64,000 nucleotides of DNA from Actinomycetota bacterium (GCA_020160915.1 JAIUPK010000002.1:248001-312000); one strand, 5' to 3'. Positions 34,921-44,165 are shown, counted from the first letter of the stretch. The notes: generated by a model not told the origin, from the sequence alone. A program made the numbers and translations.

Positions 34921-36110
34921 TCCACGATCACGGAGCCGGCGCTGTAGGTGGCCACCGGGTGGGCGAACGGCAGGGGGTTCAGTTGCTCGGCACTCACGAG
35001 CTTCACCGCGGGCAGAGCGGCGAGGAGTTGCCCGACCGCCTCACGTATCTCGATGCGCGCGATCTGCTGGCCGAGGCATCCGTGGATGCCGTGCCCGAAC
35101 CCCAGGTGCCCGAACGCATCCCGCGTGATGTCGAACTCGTCGGGGTTCTCGAACCGCTGCGGATCGCGGTTCGCTGCCACCGCTGAGACCGAAACCGACT
35201 CACCGGCGGCGAAGCGGGTGTCGCCGAGCTCGACATCCTCGGTAGCAGTTCGCGCGAACAGGGCGACGAACATCGTCCCGTATCGCATGAATTCCTCGAC
35301 GGCTCCTCCCATGAGGTCCGGGTCGTCGCGCAGGGCGGCGAGCTGGTCGGGATGCCGCAGCAGAGCGAGCAGGCTGGTGGCCATCATGTAGGCGGCGGCG
35401 TCGCGACCGGAGATCATGAGCACGAGGGCGACCCAGTCGATCTCTCCCGCGCTGAGGTCGGATCGGATGAGATCGCTCAGCACGTCTTCATCGAGATCGG
35501 TGCGCTTCTGCTCGATGACGGCCCGCGCGAACAGCACACGATCCTGCACGGGCGCCTCGCTCAGGAAAAGGCGGGCGAACTCGTCAGCACGGGCGTCGGG
35601 GATACCCAGGATCAGGCGATGCACGGCGGCCGAGATCGGCGCTGCGAATTCGGCCATGAGGTCGGCGGGCGATCCCACGGTGAGGAGGTGAGCCACCTGG
35701 CGAGCGACGATGGCGGCGATCGCGGGTTGCTGTGAACGTCCGGCGCGCACAGAGAAGCGTGCCATGAGGATCCGCCGCACGCGGCTATGCGCCTCACCAT
35801 CCAGGAAGAGCAGGTTCGCTACTCTCTTCGAGGCCAGCGCCTCGTCGTCAAGGTAGGGCAGTTCGGGGCCGCCGGGGATGGTCTCACCCGGGATGCGTTG
35901 GGGCTGCTGGCTGAACCGCGGATCCTCCAGCACCCGCCGGGCCAGCTCGTGGCGCGTGACGATCCAGCCGTCGTGCCCGTCGGTGTAGTGCAGCGGCGTG
36001 GCTGGGCCTTCCTCGCGCCACTCACCGAGCACGGGGGACGGCTCGAGTGGTGTGCCGTCGGTGGGCAGCACTCGCGGGTGCACCGGGCATCCGGTCGGGG
36101 TCGTGGTCAT
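34911..36110 (-). CDS. Cytochrome P450 with atypical I-helix
   Basis: 399 residues from the ATG at 36110 (GAGAGGA upstream). Soluble bacterial P450. The ExxR motif is EEFMRY, the PxRF-like segment NRDPQRFENPDEFD, and the heme-ligand loop FGHGIHGCLG places the thiolate cysteine near residue 345. In the I-helix (near 233) the expected AGxDTT is SGRDAA: the acid is kept but both threonines are alanine. EryF-like P450s with alanine there use substrate-assisted proton delivery. It is made with its own ferredoxin and reductase, so the three-component system is complete. Substrate unknown. Confidence 0.9.
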   Translation of the reverse strand: MTTTPTGCPVHPRVLPTDGTPLEPSPVLGEWREEGPATPLHYTDGHDGWIVTRHELARRVLEDPRFSQQPQRIPGETIPGGPELPYLDDEALASKRVANLLFLDGEAHSRVRRILMARFSVRAGRSQQPAIAAIVARQVAHLLTVGSPADLMAEFAAPISAAVHRLILGIPDARADEFARLFLSEAPVQDRVLFARAVIEQKRTDLDEDVLSDLIRSDLSAGEIDWVALVLMISGRDAAAYMMATSLLALLRHPDQLAALRDDPDLMGGAVEEFMRYGTMFVALFARTATEDVELGDTRFAAGESVSVSAVAANRDPQRFENPDEFDITRDAFGHLGFGHGIHGCLGQQIARIEIREAVGQLLAALPAVKLVSAEQLNPLPFAHPVATYSAGSVIVEWS

Positions 36111-36123
36111 CGGTGGGGTCCTC

Positions 36124-37302
36124 TCATCGGTGGGCAGGGGCGAGGTCGTCGAAGCGTGCCCGCTCCTGCCGGAACTCGCGCGGCATGTTCCAGCCGACCA
36201 GTCCGGTCGGGCGGCCATCGTGCAGGGTGGCGCCGACGAACCGCCGGTCGTCCAGGGAGCCGGCCAGCAGTGTGAGGGGCAGGTCGGCGTTCAGTCGGCC
36301 GTGGACCACGATGCGCTGGGAGAACAGTTCCGTCCAGTGGAAGGGCACTATCGGGGGGCTCGGTTCGCCGGTTGCGATGGAGCGCGCCACCGCGAGCGCC
36401 TGCTCGATAGCGGTGGCTTGATGCTCCACCCGGCGAGCGAGGCCTGCGTCGGGGTCGTACCACCGCGCGACGTCGCCCACGGCCCAGACACCGGGCGCTG
36501 CGACACCGTGCTCATCGCACAGCACTCCATCGCTGATGTCCAAATCGGTACCGACCAGCGCTTCGACGCGGGGTGTGCTGCCTACAGCCGCGACGACCGT
36601 GGTCGCAGGCACCACCGAGCCGTCGGCGAGCATCACCCCGGTGACCGAGCCGGTGGTCGCAACGCCGACCGGCTCGCAACCCAGCCGCAGGTCGACGCCG
36701 TTCTCCCGCAGCACGCTCTCCACGAGCGAAGCGAGATGCTCCCCGGTGCGTCCCAGCCTCACATGGCGGCTGCGTCCCAGCACGGCCACGTCATGCCCGA
36801 GTTGCCGGATGCCAGCGGCCAGCTCGAGCCCGAGAACTCCAGCCCCGATCACGGCGACCGGTCCCGGACGGTCGAGTTGAGCTCGCAGACTCCGCGAATC
36901 CTCCACGGTCCGCACGGTGTGGATGCTGCCGGCCGGGTACGTGCCAGCCGGTCGACGTGCACTGACTCCCGTCGCGATCACGAGGTGCTCGAAGGACAGC
37001 CAGTCGGCGCCGACAAGAACTCTTCGCGCCACGAGATCGACGGTCGACGCGCTGACCCCGCGCAGGTACCGGATGTCCCTGAGCTGGAGGTCGTCGCCCC
37101 GGCAGAGGTGGATGTCGTCTTCGTTCAGTCGTCCGGACAGCAGCTGCTTCGACAGAGGAGGTCTGCTGTACGGCGCCCGGTCCTCGTCGCCGACGAGTGT
37201 GACTGGGTCTTCGTAGCCATCGTCCCGGAGGTTCAGCGCCGTGGTGACCCCGGCAACACCAGCGCCCAGTATGAGGGTTCCGGCACCGGCCCGGTCGGTC
37301 AC
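36124..37302 (-). CDS. FAD-dependent ferredoxin reductase
   Basis: 392 residues. The N-terminal FAD Rossmann motif is LILGAGVAGVTTA, followed by PYSRPPLSKQLLSG. The NAD(P)H motif is VAVIGAGVLGLELAAG near residue 150, and the second FAD motif is GVWAVGDVARW with EHQATAIEQA. The C-terminal domain is of the putidaredoxin-reductase type. It passes electrons from NAD(P)H to the ferredoxin at 37299. The ATG overlaps the ferredoxin stop by 4 bases, and 13 bases separate its stop from the P450 start. Confidence 0.9.
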   Translation of the reverse strand: MTDRAGAGTLILGAGVAGVTTALNLRDDGYEDPVTLVGDEDRAPYSRPPLSKQLLSGRLNEDDIHLCRGDDLQLRDIRYLRGVSASTVDLVARRVLVGADWLSFEHLVIATGVSARRPAGTYPAGSIHTVRTVEDSRSLRAQLDRPGPVAVIGAGVLGLELAAGIRQLGHDVAVLGRSRHVRLGRTGEHLASLVESVLRENGVDLRLGCEPVGVATTGSVTGVMLADGSVVPATTVVAAVGSTPRVEALVGTDLDISDGVLCDEHGVAAPGVWAVGDVARWYDPDAGLARRVEHQATAIEQALAVARSIATGEPSPPIVPFHWTELFSQRIVVHGRLNADLPLTLLAGSLDDRRFVGATLHDGRPTGLVGWNMPREFRQERARFDDLAPAHR

Positions 37303-37496
37303 TCCGACTCGTCGACGACGATCACCCGGGCCGGGCAGAGGGCCGCAGCGCGCCGCGTGGCGGCATGCTCTGGTTCGGAGGGTGCAGCGTTCAGGAGCAT
37401 CACAATGCCGTCGTCATCCTGGTCGAACACATCCGGGGCCACCAGGGCGCACTGACCGGCGCCGATGCAGGCTGCGGTGTCGACGTTGACTCTCAC
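37299..37496 (-). CDS. 3Fe-4S-type ferredoxin for P450
   Basis: 65 residues from a GTG preceded by AAGGAAA. The cluster cysteines lie in ACIGAGQCALVAP and ALCPARVI: a C-X5-C...CP pattern with the second cysteine of a 4Fe-4S site replaced by Gly/Ala, typical of the small single-cluster ferredoxins serving actinobacterial P450s. It heads the ferredoxin-reductase-P450-propeller operon and is transcribed away from the AraC regulator. Confidence 0.88.
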   Translation of the reverse strand: MRVNVDTAACIGAGQCALVAPDVFDQDDDGIVMLLNAAPSEPEHAATRRAAALCPARVIVVDESE

Positions 37497-37642
37497 GAGT
37501 TTCCTTCCCTGCGCTCGCCGACGGCGACGATCACCCCACAACGGTACGAGTCAGACGAGGGATGGTGCCATGCGCCGATCGAGCAAATCTTGGACGATTC
37601 GCGCAGCGATCCTTCTCTCTTCCCGCCGATTGCTTGCACGGG

Positions 37643-37648
37643 TAGCCT
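37643..37648 (+). promoter_or_regulatory. -10 box TAGCCT, leaderless promoter of AraC gene
   Basis: TAGCCT ends six bases before the ATG at 37655, with no ribosome site. The 158-base gap to the ferredoxin gene must also hold the P450-operon promoter and activator sites, which I could not define. Confidence 0.45.
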
Positions 37649-37654
37649 TGTGAC

Positions 37655-38545
37655 ATGGATAGGACGGCGGTGAGCCCGGTCGACCAGGGGCCCGAAGCCG
37701 GTGGTCCTGTTGTCATCGGCGCCAACTGGTACCGCTTCCGGGTAGACCAGCGCATCCGTGTGGCCCGCATCGAGAGCGTGTGCTTCCTCTGGGTGGTGCA
37801 GGGCTCGGGAAGCGTGACGACCGGTGGGCGTACTCACTCCCTCTCCACCAGCACCGTTCTGCGACTGCCGTGGGGTCACGACGTCGACTACGAGCCCCAC
37901 GGTACGACGCCGCTTCACATCGGCACTGTTCACCTCGTCCCCTGGCACAGCCTTGCGGTTGCGGTGGAGCCGCGGGTGGCGTTCCGGGCCGACGACCCAC
38001 TGCTCGGTGTGCCCTGGCGCCGGGGGCCGGCAGAGCCCGGGATCGCGGCCGAGCTGCCGAGTCGCTCCGTGCCGGGTCGGAGCATCATCGGACTCGCCTC
38101 GTACTGCGTCGAACGGTTCCTGACCGGCCGCACCGAGGAGCCGGCTCTGCGTGCGCTGGGCGGGCTGATCGCTGAGGAGAGCGGACTCGAGCCCGCGCGC
38201 GAAACCGAGCCCACGGCTACGCCGGTCGCCCTGCAGGCGATGACGGAGCACATCCTCAGCCGACTGGATCAGCCGCTCACCGTCGCCGAGGTCGCCCGAA
38301 TCGGCGACTGCAGCACGGCAACGGCCGAGCGTCTGTTCTCGCGCTACACCGGCCACTCCGTCGTCTCCTGGACCCGCCATCGCAGGATGCAGGAGGCGGC
38401 GATCCTGCTGCGCACAACGGGGCTTCGCGTCACCGAGGTCGCCAGACGAGTGGGGTTCAGCGACCCCGCGTACTTCTCCCGGGTGTTCTCCGCCGTGCAC
38501 GGAACGCCTCCGAGCCGGTACACGGAAGGACAGCTGCGCCCCTGA
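37655..38545 (+). CDS. AraC-family transcriptional regulator
   Basis: 296 residues. The N-terminal cupin-like sensor domain (about 20-130) has LWVVQGSGSVTTGGRTHSL and TVLRLPWGHDVDYEPHG. A linker follows, then the C-terminal double helix-turn-helix (about 195-290) with LTVAEVARIGDCSTATAERLF and the AraC signature VTEVARRVGFSDPAYFSRVF. It is divergent from the ferredoxin-reductase-P450-propeller operon and is its likely activator, probably sensing the P450 substrate. It converges with the TPP enzyme gene. Confidence 0.88.
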   Translation: MDRTAVSPVDQGPEAGGPVVIGANWYRFRVDQRIRVARIESVCFLWVVQGSGSVTTGGRTHSLSTSTVLRLPWGHDVDYEPHGTTPLHIGTVHLVPWHSLAVAVEPRVAFRADDPLLGVPWRRGPAEPGIAAELPSRSVPGRSIIGLASYCVERFLTGRTEEPALRALGGLIAEESGLEPARETEPTATPVALQAMTEHILSRLDQPLTVAEVARIGDCSTATAERLFSRYTGHSVVSWTRHRRMQEAAILLRTTGLRVTEVARRVGFSDPAYFSRVFSAVHGTPPSRYTEGQLRP

Positions 38546-38549
38546 TTCG

Positions 38550-40190
38550 CTACATCCCGGTCACCATGATCTCGCGCATGTAGGGCGCGATGATCGACTG
38601 GGAGACCTTGCAGTCGACCACCCACACTCCATCGGATCCGTCGGCCAGCCATCGCTCAAGAGCGTCGAGGTCGTCGAGGGTACGCACGGTGAGTCCGTGG
38701 GCGCCCAGTGCACTCCCGACAGCGGCGAAGTCGACGTCGTCGATCAGCATGGGGGTCGCGGAGAGGCCCTTCGAACCGTATTGGTGCATCTCCGCCCCGT
38801 AGCCAGCGTCATTCACCACGATGACCACACCCCGCCGGGTCGCGGCGATGAACGACTGGAGGTCGGAGAGCGCCATCAGCCCGCCACCGTCACCGGTCGC
38901 CAGAATGATGGTGGAGTCGGGTGCCGCCACGGCCGCACCGACACCGCTGGCGAACCCGAGACCGATCGTCTGGAGCGCTGTGCCGACCATGATCAAGCGG
39001 TTCGGCGCTGGAATGCGCAGATACCCCGGAGCCCAGCCGATGAAGTGTCCGCCGTCCTGCACCACCACCCGATCGAGCGGCAGAGCGCGGTCGAGACGCT
39101 GAAAGACATTGCGGGGGTCGAGCCGCGCGTCCTCCAGCACCGCGACCTCACCGACCATCGAGCTCAGGCCGCGCGGCACCTCACCTGCGGTGGCCCGCCA
39201 CGGCGTGATCGCTCGATGCCCCGCCAGCCGATCGCACAGGGCTCGACCGACGTCGACGGCGTCTCCAACGAGAAGCAGGTCGGTCACCGGGTGGCGTGAC
39301 TCGGGGTCGGTATCGATCTGGATGACCGTGGCCGCCGGATCGAGCAACGATCCGAACCGCATCGTGAACTGGTTCAGCCGGGCACCCACGACGAGCACCA
39401 CATCGGCCTCGTGCATGAGGGCGGCGGACTCGTGACTGCCGAAGCCACCCGCGATACCGAGGTTCCAGGGCGAGTCACCGAAGAGACCGGCTCCGAGTGC
39501 GGATGTCGCAGTCAGGGCGCCCACGCAGTCGGCGAGTTCACCGAGCACTTCTCCCGCCTGAGCGAGCCACGCGCCCCGCCCGGCGAGGATCAGTGGCCGG
39601 GCGGCACCGGCGAGCGCGGCGGCGGCAGCCGCGATCTCGTCGGCGTCGAGGGGTGCTGCGGGGGCGTCATCCGCAACCCACGGGGTCGGCGCAGTGGTCG
39701 GATCGGCGATGATGGCGCGGCCGATGTCGTAGGGAACAGCAAGTACCACGGGCATCCGGGTCGACCGGGCGAGCGCGACGGCCCGTTCCGTCTGGCCCTG
39801 TGCATCGATCCTGTCCACAGTGATCGTGGCGGCACCGACCGCGGAGGCAAGGGCGGTCTGGTCAACATCCCAGTCCCGCATCCCCGATTCCGGGGCGCAG
39901 CCGACGATCACGACGAGGGGGATGCGCGCGCGCACCGCCTCGGCGAGCGGGGTGATGAGGTTGGTGAATCCAGCCCCGTAGGTCGCCGTGGCCGCGGCCA
40001 GCCGCCCGCAGGCGCGAAAGTAGGCGTCCGCGGCCGCGACGGCGGCCGCCTCGTGGCGCACGGGCGTGAAGACCGCGGACGTGGTCTCCAGAGCGTCGAG
40101 GAAGTAGGCGTTGCCGTTGCCCATCACTCCGAAGACGTCGTGGACATGGGCTGACAGGGTCGTCGCAATGACCGCAGAAACAGAAGGCAT
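38550..40190 (-). CDS. TPP-dependent enzyme (acetolactate synthase-like)
   Basis: 546 residues from the ATG at 40190. It has three-domain thiamine-diphosphate architecture. The N-terminal pyrimidine domain holds the catalytic glutamate in VRHEAAAVAAADAY, a central domain follows, and the C-terminal pyrophosphate domain holds the GDGGG...ND motif (GDGGGLMALSDLQSF, then VVIVVNDAGYG). Relatives include acetolactate synthase, benzoylformate decarboxylase and oxalyl-CoA decarboxylase. The substrate cannot be assigned. The variant MGNGNAYFLDAL replaces the usual G-x-PG-x loop. It is transcribed alone, convergent with AraC; a shared role with the P450 operon is possible but unproven. Confidence 0.78.
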   Translation of the reverse strand: MPSVSAVIATTLSAHVHDVFGVMGNGNAYFLDALETTSAVFTPVRHEAAAVAAADAYFRACGRLAAATATYGAGFTNLITPLAEAVRARIPLVVIVGCAPESGMRDWDVDQTALASAVGAATITVDRIDAQGQTERAVALARSTRMPVVLAVPYDIGRAIIADPTTAPTPWVADDAPAAPLDADEIAAAAAALAGAARPLILAGRGAWLAQAGEVLGELADCVGALTATSALGAGLFGDSPWNLGIAGGFGSHESAALMHEADVVLVVGARLNQFTMRFGSLLDPAATVIQIDTDPESRHPVTDLLLVGDAVDVGRALCDRLAGHRAITPWRATAGEVPRGLSSMVGEVAVLEDARLDPRNVFQRLDRALPLDRVVVQDGGHFIGWAPGYLRIPAPNRLIMVGTALQTIGLGFASGVGAAVAAPDSTIILATGDGGGLMALSDLQSFIAATRRGVVIVVNDAGYGAEMHQYGSKGLSATPMLIDDVDFAAVGSALGAHGLTVRTLDDLDALERWLADGSDGVWVVDCKVSQSIIAPYMREIMVTGM

Positions 40191-40371
40191 CGGTGCTCTC
40201 AAGATCTGAAACGGAAGGGTGTCCGTATATGTCTCGCGAGCGAACTCGATGCTTATTGCCCCTTTTTCGGGCAACGACGCGGGGCGTCTGACAGCTCCTA
40301 CGTTAGCGCGAATCGGCCCCCTCCGCCGGTCGCGTGGAATGCCGGCGGCGGCGAAGGGGTTGTTTGGCTAC

Positions 40372-40809
40372 ATGCCACTCACAGGGGAATATGAACCGAG
40401 CACGTCCGACTGGGCGCGCAAGCAGGCGGAGCTGTACGAGGCATCCGGCGGCACCGAAGGCGTCGACCTGCGCGGTCGGCGCGTCATCGTTCTGACCAGC
40501 GTCGGCGCGAAGACCGGCAAGCTGCGCAAGACCGCGCTCATGCGGGTGGAGCACGACGGGGTGTACGCGGTCGTCGCGTCGCTGGGCGGTGCGCCGAAGC
40601 ATCCGGTCTGGTACTTCAACATCACGAAGAACCCGCACGTCGAGCTGCAGGACGGCCCCGACAAGAACGACTACCTGGCCCGCGAGGTCACCGGCGACGA
40701 GAAGGCCGTGTGGTGGCAGCGCGCTGTCGAGGCGTGGCCCGACTACGCGGCATACCAGGAGAAGACCGACCGGCAGATCCCGGTGTTCGTGCTGGAGCCG
40801 ATGCGCTAG
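40372..40809 (+). CDS. F420-dependent nitroreductase-family (Ddn-like) oxidoreductase
   Basis: 145 residues from the ATG at 40372 (start of the typical [22 protein letters not shown]). It is a split beta-barrel of the deazaflavin-dependent nitroreductase family; [22 protein letters not shown] and [24 protein letters not shown] are diagnostic. It should use reduced F420 as hydride donor. The 181-base upstream region to the TPP gene contains a short dyad TTGCCC-7-GGGCAA. The stop overlaps the convergent hydrolase gene. Confidence 0.85.
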   Translation: MPLTGEYEPSTSDWARKQAELYEASGGTEGVDLRGRRVIVLTSVGAKTGKLRKTALMRVEHDGVYAVVASLGGAPKHPVWYFNITKNPHVELQDGPDKNDYLAREVTGDEKAVWWQRAVEAWPDYAAYQEKTDRQIPVFVLEPMR

Positions 40810-41444
40810 CGCCGGTACTCGAGCCAGCGCTCGGCCAGCCCGCGCCAGGCCTCGGCGGGGATGCCCTCGGCGAAGCCGAGGCCGTGGGCGCCGCGCTCGA
40901 AGACGTGGAAGTCGTGCGGCGCCGCGTTGCGGGCCAGCGCCGTCGCCAGCGCGTAGGAGTGGTCGGCGATGGCGACCGACTTGTCTTCGCCGGTCGTCCA
41001 GATGAACATCGGCGGCGCATCCGGGGTCACCAGACGTTCGAGGGATGTCGCGCGCTTGAGTCGGCGCGATGGCCGCGGGCCGAGCAGCTGGTCGCGTGAA
41101 CCGCGGTGGGTGTCGGCCAGCATCGTGACCACGGGGTAGCAGAGCACCGAGAAGTCGGGGCGCTCGCCGCCCGCGAGAGTGAGAGCGGCGTGACCGGCGA
41201 GGTGCCCGCCCGCGGAGAAGCCGAGCACTCCGACGATCTCGACGCCCGACGCGCGCTCGGCCGCGATCTCGGCCCGCACCACATCGAGGGGCCCCGGATG
41301 CCGCGTCTGCACCGGATACTCGACGACGCGAGCACGCCAGCCGATGCCGCGGAGCCACTCGGCCACGGGCTCGCCCTCGTGGGGTGCGAGCCGGGAATAG
41401 CCGCCGCCCGGCAGCACGAGGATGATCGGCGAGGTCTCGGTCAC
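40806..41444 (-). CDS. Alpha/beta hydrolase (esterase/acetyl esterase-like)
   Basis: 212 residues from a GTG; ten further codons upstream read as leader. The oxyanion-hole region is [15 protein letters not shown], the nucleophile elbow is [10 protein letters not shown] near residue 88, the acid is in [14 protein letters not shown] and the histidine in [10 protein letters not shown]. This pattern fits the BD-FAE/acetyl esterase group. No signal peptide. It is divergent from the ATP-grasp operon, and its substrate is unknown. Confidence 0.78.
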   Translation of the reverse strand: MTETSPIILVLPGGGYSRLAPHEGEPVAEWLRGIGWRARVVEYPVQTRHPGPLDVVRAEIAAERASGVEIVGVLGFSAGGHLAGHAALTLAGGERPDFSVLCYPVVTMLADTHRGSRDQLLGPRPSRRLKRATSLERLVTPDAPPMFIWTTGEDKSVAIADHSYALATALARNAAPHDFHVFERGAHGLGFAEGIPAEAWRGLAERWLEYRR

Positions 41445-41451
41445 AGACGAA

Positions 41452-41457
41452 ACCCTA
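41452..41457 (-). promoter_or_regulatory. -10 box TAGGGT, leaderless promoter
   Basis: On the minus strand TAGGGT is followed by 7 bases and the GTG at 41444, which supports that start. Confidence 0.45.
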
Positions 41458-41490
41458 ACGCGGTGAAACACCACCGCAACACGACAGCCG

Positions 41491-41496
41491 TAGGCT
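41491..41496 (+). promoter_or_regulatory. -10 box TAGGCT, leaderless promoter of ATP-grasp operon
   Basis: TAGGCT ends 6 bases before the ATG at 41503 and no Shine-Dalgarno sequence is present. The divergent hydrolase promoter is only 33 bases away. Confidence 0.5.
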
Positions 41497-41502
41497 CATG
41501 CC

Positions 41503-43242
41503 ATGGCTGACCTGTTCGATGGCTATGGCGCCACCGCCACCACGAGACCGGGCACGCCTCCGTGGGACGAGATGTTCGCGTCTCCGGGCACCGCCCGAGC
41601 CTCCTACAAGGAGATTCACGCGACCCTCGCGCAGATGACTCAGGCGGAGCTGCGCGGCCGCACCGATGCCCTCGCCAGCTCCTATCTGGCCCAGGGTGTC
41701 ACCTTCGACTTCGCGGGCGAGGAGCGTCCGTTCCCGCTCGACGCGGTGCCGCGCGTGATCGACCAGGCCGAGTGGGTCGAGGTCGAGGCGGGTATCAAGC
41801 AGCGCGTCCGCGCGCTCGAGGCCTTCCTCGCCGACATCTACGGTCCGCAGAACGCGGTCAAGGACGGCGTCATCCCGGCCCGACTGGTCACGAGCTCGGC
41901 GCACTTCCACCGCGAGGCGGCCGGTATCGAGCCGGCCAACGGTGTGCGCATCCAGGTCTCGGGCATCGACCTGATCCGTGACGAGCAGGGCGGATGGCGC
42001 GTGCTCGAAGACAACGTGCGGGTGCCCAGCGGTGTCAGCTACGTGATCTCCAACCGCCGTGTCATGGCCCAGACCCTCCCCGAGCTGTTCGTGTCGATGC
42101 GGGTGCGGCCGGTGGGGGATTACCCGCACAAGCTGCTGCAGGCGTTGCGGGCATCCGCCCCCGGTGGCGTCGAGGACCCGACGGTGGTCGTGCTGACCCC
42201 CGGTGTCTACAACTCCGCCTACTTCGAGCACACGCTGCTCGCCCGCCTCATGGGCGTCGAGCTCGTCGAGGGCCGCGACCTGTTCTGCTCCGGCGGCCGG
42301 GTCTGGATGCGCACCACCGCGGGTCCCACGCGCGTCGACGTGATCTACCGCCGGGTCGACGACGAGTTCCTTGACCCGCTGCAGTTCCGCGCCGACTCGA
42401 TGCTCGGCAGCCCCGGCCTGCTGCTCGCCGCGCGCCTCGGCAACGTCACGATCGCCAACGCGGTCGGCAACGGTGTCGCCGACGACAAGCTGGTCTACAC
42501 CTACCTACCCGACCTCACGCGCTACTACCTCGGCGAGGACTCGATCCTCAAGAACGTCGACACCTGGCGGCTCGAAGACCCGGGAGCCCTCGAGGAGGTG
42601 CTCGACCGCCTGCACGAGCTCGTGGTCAAGCCCGTCGACGGTTCCGGCGGCAAGGGCCTCGTGATCGGCCCCGCGGCATCCGCCGACGAACTCGCCGAAC
42701 TCAAGGGCAGGCTGCTGCGCGACCCGCGCGGCTGGATCGCCCAGCCGGTGGTGCAGCTGTCGACGATCCCCACCCTCGTCGATGACGGGATGCGCCCGAG
42801 GCACGCCGACCTCAGGCCCTTCGCGGTCAACGACGGCAACGACGTCTGGGTGCTGCCCGGCGGACTCACGCGAGTGGCACTGCCCGAGGGCGAGCTCGTG
42901 GTCAACTCGTCGCAGGGTGGCGGCTCGAAGGACACGTGGGTCGTCGGCCAGGATCCGCTGATGGTCACGCGCCACTCGATTCAGGGGCTGGTTGCCGGGC
43001 AGGCCGCCGCGACCGAGGCCATCTCGATCATCACGCCCGAGATGCTCAAGGCCTCGCAGCAGGACCACGCACCGCACGATCGCCCGCTCGGTCACGGGCA
43101 GCAGGAGCAGCAGCAGCAGCAAGCACAGGACGGCGGATCGAGCCTGTCGAGATCTCAGCCGCGGGATCGCGTCGGTGAGGTTTCGATACGGCCCTCGGCC
43201 TACTCAACCCGCGAGGTCGCCGAGGGCGGTGCCGAATGCTGA
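41503..43242 (+). CDS. Circularly permuted ATP-grasp type 2 protein
   Basis: 579 residues. Circularly permuted ATP-grasp domain with GVTFDFAGEERPFPLD, FLADIYGPQNAVKDG, SGIDLIRDEQGGWRVLEDNVRVPSGVSY and VVKPVDGSGGKGLVIGP. The family is predicted to ligate amino acids or peptides and is nearly always coded with alpha-E and transglutaminase proteins, as here. After residue 525 the conserved fold gives way to a Gln/His tail (QQEQQQQQ) and about 40 residues encoded by a REP-like element, so the C-terminus has probably been rewritten. The stop overlaps the next ATG by 7 bases. Confidence 0.85.
   Translation: MADLFDGYGATATTRPGTPPWDEMFASPGTARASYKEIHATLAQMTQAELRGRTDALASSYLAQGVTFDFAGEERPFPLDAVPRVIDQAEWVEVEAGIKQRVRALEAFLADIYGPQNAVKDGVIPARLVTSSAHFHREAAGIEPANGVRIQVSGIDLIRDEQGGWRVLEDNVRVPSGVSYVISNRRVMAQTLPELFVSMRVRPVGDYPHKLLQALRASAPGGVEDPTVVVLTPGVYNSAYFEHTLLARLMGVELVEGRDLFCSGGRVWMRTTAGPTRVDVIYRRVDDEFLDPLQFRADSMLGSPGLLLAARLGNVTIANAVGNGVADDKLVYTYLPDLTRYYLGEDSILKNVDTWRLEDPGALEEVLDRLHELVVKPVDGSGGKGLVIGPAASADELAELKGRLLRDPRGWIAQPVVQLSTIPTLVDDGMRPRHADLRPFAVNDGNDVWVLPGGLTRVALPEGELVVNSSQGGGSKDTWVVGQDPLMVTRHSIQGLVAGQAAATEAISIITPEMLKASQQDHAPHDRPLGHGQQEQQQQQAQDGGSSLSRSQPRDRVGEVSIRPSAYSTREVAEGGAEC
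43179..43216 (+). repeat. REP-like element copy A (single arm) inside coding sequence
   Basis: GGTTTCGATACGGCC...GGCCTACTCAACCCGCG matches the right arm of the elements at 48687 and 51934. It is in frame and encodes the last residues of the ATP-grasp protein (VSIRPSAYSTREVAE). Confidence 0.7.
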
Positions 43243-44165
43243 GCCGAATCGCCGAATCACTGTTCTGGATCGGGCGCTACATCGAGCGCTCCGACGGCAC
43301 CGCACGCATTCTCGATGTGCACCTCCAGCTCCTGCTCGAGGACCCGTGGATCGAGGAGGACCTCGCCTGCCGTTCCCTGCTGAGCGTGATGGGCAGCCAG
43401 GCACCGGATGACGCGGTGCTCACCCGACAGGACATCCTCTCGATCCTCGCGGTCGACCGCTCCGAGCCCGCGTCCATCGCCTACTCCCTGGGGGCGGCCC
43501 GCGAGAACGCCCGCCGCGCCCGCGAGATCGTCTCCACAGAGCTGTGGGAGTGCCTCAACACGACCCGCGCCCGGATGCCTCGCAAGGTCTCGAGCGACAA
43601 GGTGCACGAGTTCTTCGGCTGGGTGCGCGAGCGCTCGGCGCTGGCCGTGGGCATCATCGAGTCGGCGACGAGCCGCGACGAGGCGTGGCAGTTCTTCACG
43701 TTGGGTCGCTCGATAGAGCGCGCCGACATGACGGCCCGCCTGCTCGCCACTCGCAGCCTGACCGAGGCATCCGGACCCAGCTGGACCACGATCCTGCGTT
43801 CGTGCGGCGCGTACGAGGCGTATCTGCGCACCTACCGTGGCGTGCCGAGTGCGCGCAACGCCGCGGAGTTCCTGCTGCTCGATCGACTGTTCCCGCGCAG
43901 CATCCTGTTCTCGGTCACGCGGGCCGAGCAGTGCATGCGCGATATCGAGCCGCGCGCCGACCGGGTCGGCGTATCTGATCAGGCGCAGCGCCTGCTCGGG
44001 CAGATCCGCAGCGAGCTCGAGTACCGTCCCATCTCCGAGATCCTCGTCGACCTCACCCTGCACATGGACAACGTGCAGCTGGCGACCAGCGCCGCGTCCG
44101 AGGCGATCCGGCAGCGTTACTTCCCGACCAACGCGGCGCCGAGCTGGGTGGGGGAGACCTCGTGA
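43236..44165 (+). CDS. Alpha-E domain protein
   Basis: 309 residues, an all-helical alpha-E domain from the first residues (MLSRIAESLFWIGRYIERSD) on. GRSIERADMTARLLATRS near 165 is another family hallmark. The family has no proven biochemistry. It is consistently coupled to the ATP-grasp and transglutaminase genes and is thought to assist peptide-bond or amide formation. The ATG overlaps the ATP-grasp stop by 7 bases, and the stop overlaps the next GTG by 4. Confidence 0.88.
   Translation: MLSRIAESLFWIGRYIERSDGTARILDVHLQLLLEDPWIEEDLACRSLLSVMGSQAPDDAVLTRQDILSILAVDRSEPASIAYSLGAARENARRAREIVSTELWECLNTTRARMPRKVSSDKVHEFFGWVRERSALAVGIIESATSRDEAWQFFTLGRSIERADMTARLLATRSLTEASGPSWTTILRSCGAYEAYLRTYRGVPSARNAAEFLLLDRLFPRSILFSVTRAEQCMRDIEPRADRVGVSDQAQRLLGQIRSELEYRPISEILVDLTLHMDNVQLATSAASEAIRQRYFPTNAAPSWVGETS

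Noticed and set aside
40191-40371. Possible upstream extension of the Ddn-like protein to 40219
   Set aside because: The added residues have no family match and cross the promoter region; the ATG at 40372 begins the conserved family N-terminus.
43100-43122. CAG triplet run
   Set aside because: Simple low-complexity Gln codons in the ATP-grasp tail; too short to call a functional repeat array.
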